Source: Takakia lepidozioides (Eukaryota; Streptophyta; Takakiopsida; Takakiales; Takakiaceae). From it: 64,000 nt of DNA. Positions 62,321 to 64,000 of this stretch are shown here, in pieces. The position numbers were made by a program, and so were the translations under genes. Location: the NCBI GenBank assembly GCA_030704615.1, contig CM060733.1, positions 1,304,001 through 1,368,000 of the forward strand. The letters run 5' to 3'. How positions within the stretch are numbered: the stretch's first letter is position 1; every line of letters begins with the position of its first letter. The notes under the pieces are model-generated. The model saw only the letters and a program-made list of their open reading frames with translations, was not told the origin of the DNA and ran no database searches.

Positions 62321-64000
62321 GATTAGTACTCTTTGCATTTTATTTTATTTTTGCATCTAGCAAGCACAACTAGTAGTATAGTCATCATCAAAATAGTGCA
62401 GTGTGCTGAAATTAAGTAGTGACGTACGTAGTCAATAAATAAAGTGTACTCATCATCACTATCGTCATCTTGATCATGTTGTGCTGCCATGGGACTGTAT
62501 AGAGTGTTGCAATAGGTAGTAATGACAGCCCTCGGTAGTGTGGTGGGATCCGGAAGGTACACCACAAAGGCGTTGCTTGCCAATGACCCAAATAAAGATA
62601 TTGTTGTCCAAGTATATGGTAATAGTTGGAAGCTTCTACCAACTTTTGTACCTCTAGCTTTCTTTGTCCGTTTGTAGAATAAGTCTGAAACGGGCCTGAA
62701 CAGAACTGCAATGATTGAACTCTGGTAATGCTGCAAAAGCTTGGGCAATCTCGTACTCTACTGTGTGATGTGAAACTGGTTGAGGGTAGATAAAACCACC
62801 CCAGGGTGGTGTATGGGGCAACGTCACCAGCACATTAGGAGGCCAGCTAGCCACCACATGGATGGTCTTTCCATCATTACAAGTCTAGTGGATACTCTGG
62901 AGCATTGTGTAAATTGTTCTTGTGATGTTCCTTTGTGCGTTAATGGCCCTCCCGCGGGCTGCTTATTCACTGAGGGAGAAGGATGAGCTGCAATGCTGGT
63001 CAACATGGTCTTGAGTACATGTGTATGACATGCCTCGTCTGCCCGATGCCCCAAACCGAGGCGGGAAGGCAAAGGCTCGCCCTCGGCCTTGGAGTCCCAG
63101 GGAAGACATTCACCATAGCACTTGAAGCACGATTGTTTGGCAAATGTCTTTCCCCCAACCAATCATCCTCGTCTGACATTGAATTGTTTTTCTACAAGCA
63201 AACAAAGGTACTAGTGTCAGAGGTTTCTTTGAAGAAACTATTAGGATCTTTACATCACAAATTGTCGGCTAGATTCTCCCCTCAACATACATAACAAGGA
63301 TTAGTGCTGGAATGTTGTTTTATATTAGATGGAACTGCATTAATACTAAGGCATGCACACATTCTAATATTGTTTAGAAACAATTCCATAAGCTATCACA
63401 CGATCTATGTATGTAATGATAAGTGCATGTCAATATAGGTTTGATTCCTCCAATTTGTGTCAACACCTTGTTTGATTTGGACAAGCTCTCACAAGCAGAT
63501 GGATCAAAAGGTAAAATGATAATAATTACCACCATCAGTGGTTTAGGTCATTGCTGATTCATTATGTTAGATCTGTTGCTGCCAAGTTTGACATTTATGA
63601 AACATTACTGCAATCAACTAGTCAATTGGAGAAAATTCATTCTAAAGCTTGCTGCAACATTCTTTCAAAGCTGAGTAAGAAAATTGACCTCGACGAATGG
63701 AACATCAAGAAACCATGGGAACTTTGGGAACAACCATAGGGGACAAGCAAAGAAATTCCACTTCTTCGAACCAGAGGGAAGAAATGGCGAGTTCTGCTTA
63801 TTCGAAGACAAGATGAGCAATACATTCTCAGACGGTTTAATGAGGTATTTCAGCTTCTCTACTTGTCTGATTCAATTGTTTTAGGGTGGTTGAAGAATTC
63901 AGCTTTGTTATGTGAATCTGTGTTTATTGAAGAGTTTTGTTTGTTGCTTGATTTTCCAAAACATAGTGAGCGAGGAGATGTGGCCACAACCCCATGAATA
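62321..64000. other. Unassigned DNA
   Basis: Short frames occur on both strands but none has a recognisable domain or convincing splice context. Nothing further can be supported. Confidence 0.4.

Overview
This is a transposon-rich eukaryotic window. Its host genes are intron-rich and of green-plant type. A RALF-type signalling peptide, a membrane-anchored sulfhydryl oxidase of the plant QSOX layout and a SHOC1/ZIP2-like meiotic protein point to a streptophyte. The loose gene spacing, long introns and mixture of mobile elements would fit a charophycean alga such as Chara, but that assignment is an inference. Coding exons here were read by eye from splice sites and reading frame.

Host genes, left to right. 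(1) 1-7813 (+) is a multi-exon gene that starts before the window; it has two RING fingers around an alpha-helical, PUF-like repeat region and a proline-rich tail. (2) 41857-44931 (+) combines an E2(UBC)-like domain, an F-box and a TerD domain. (3) 46083-46469 (+) is a RALF preprohormone. (4) 48111-51407 (-) is SHOC1/ZIP2-like. (5) 53425-59070 (-) is a quiescin sulfhydryl oxidase (QSOX) with nine recognisable exons.

Mobile DNA fills most of 8-41 kb. It includes a complete 994-bp hAT-type non-autonomous element with 8-bp target duplications (11474-12467), a decayed piggyBac transposase (15.0-17.5 kb) with a duplicated 5' part (18.2-19.07 kb), and a CACTA-like terminus with AGTGGTT subterminal and 259-bp tandem repeats (19.07-20.6 kb). 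A large element at about 21-40 kb carries a zinc-finger gene and a Ulp1/C48-protease gene, and is saturated with a GTGTAACCC-type motif on both coding and non-coding DNA.

The most striking object is an 11,339-bp element (24933-36271) inserted inside an exon of the Ulp1 gene. It is bounded by an 11-bp direct repeat and imperfect terminal inverted repeats, and the interrupted reading frame continues exactly across it. It encodes, divergently, a Mutator-like transposase (zinc finger, DDE core, SWIM finger) and a second unit: a ParB-like protein followed, with one base-step of frame change, by a beta-class amino-methyltransferase. Eleven copies of a palindrome close to GAATGTCGTTGACGACATTC sit only in two introns of that second unit. 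I propose a mobile transposase + ParB-like + DNA methyltransferase + parS-like-site system.

Several unrelated genes show single-base frame changes, so either many of them are decayed or the assembly contains uncorrected indels.
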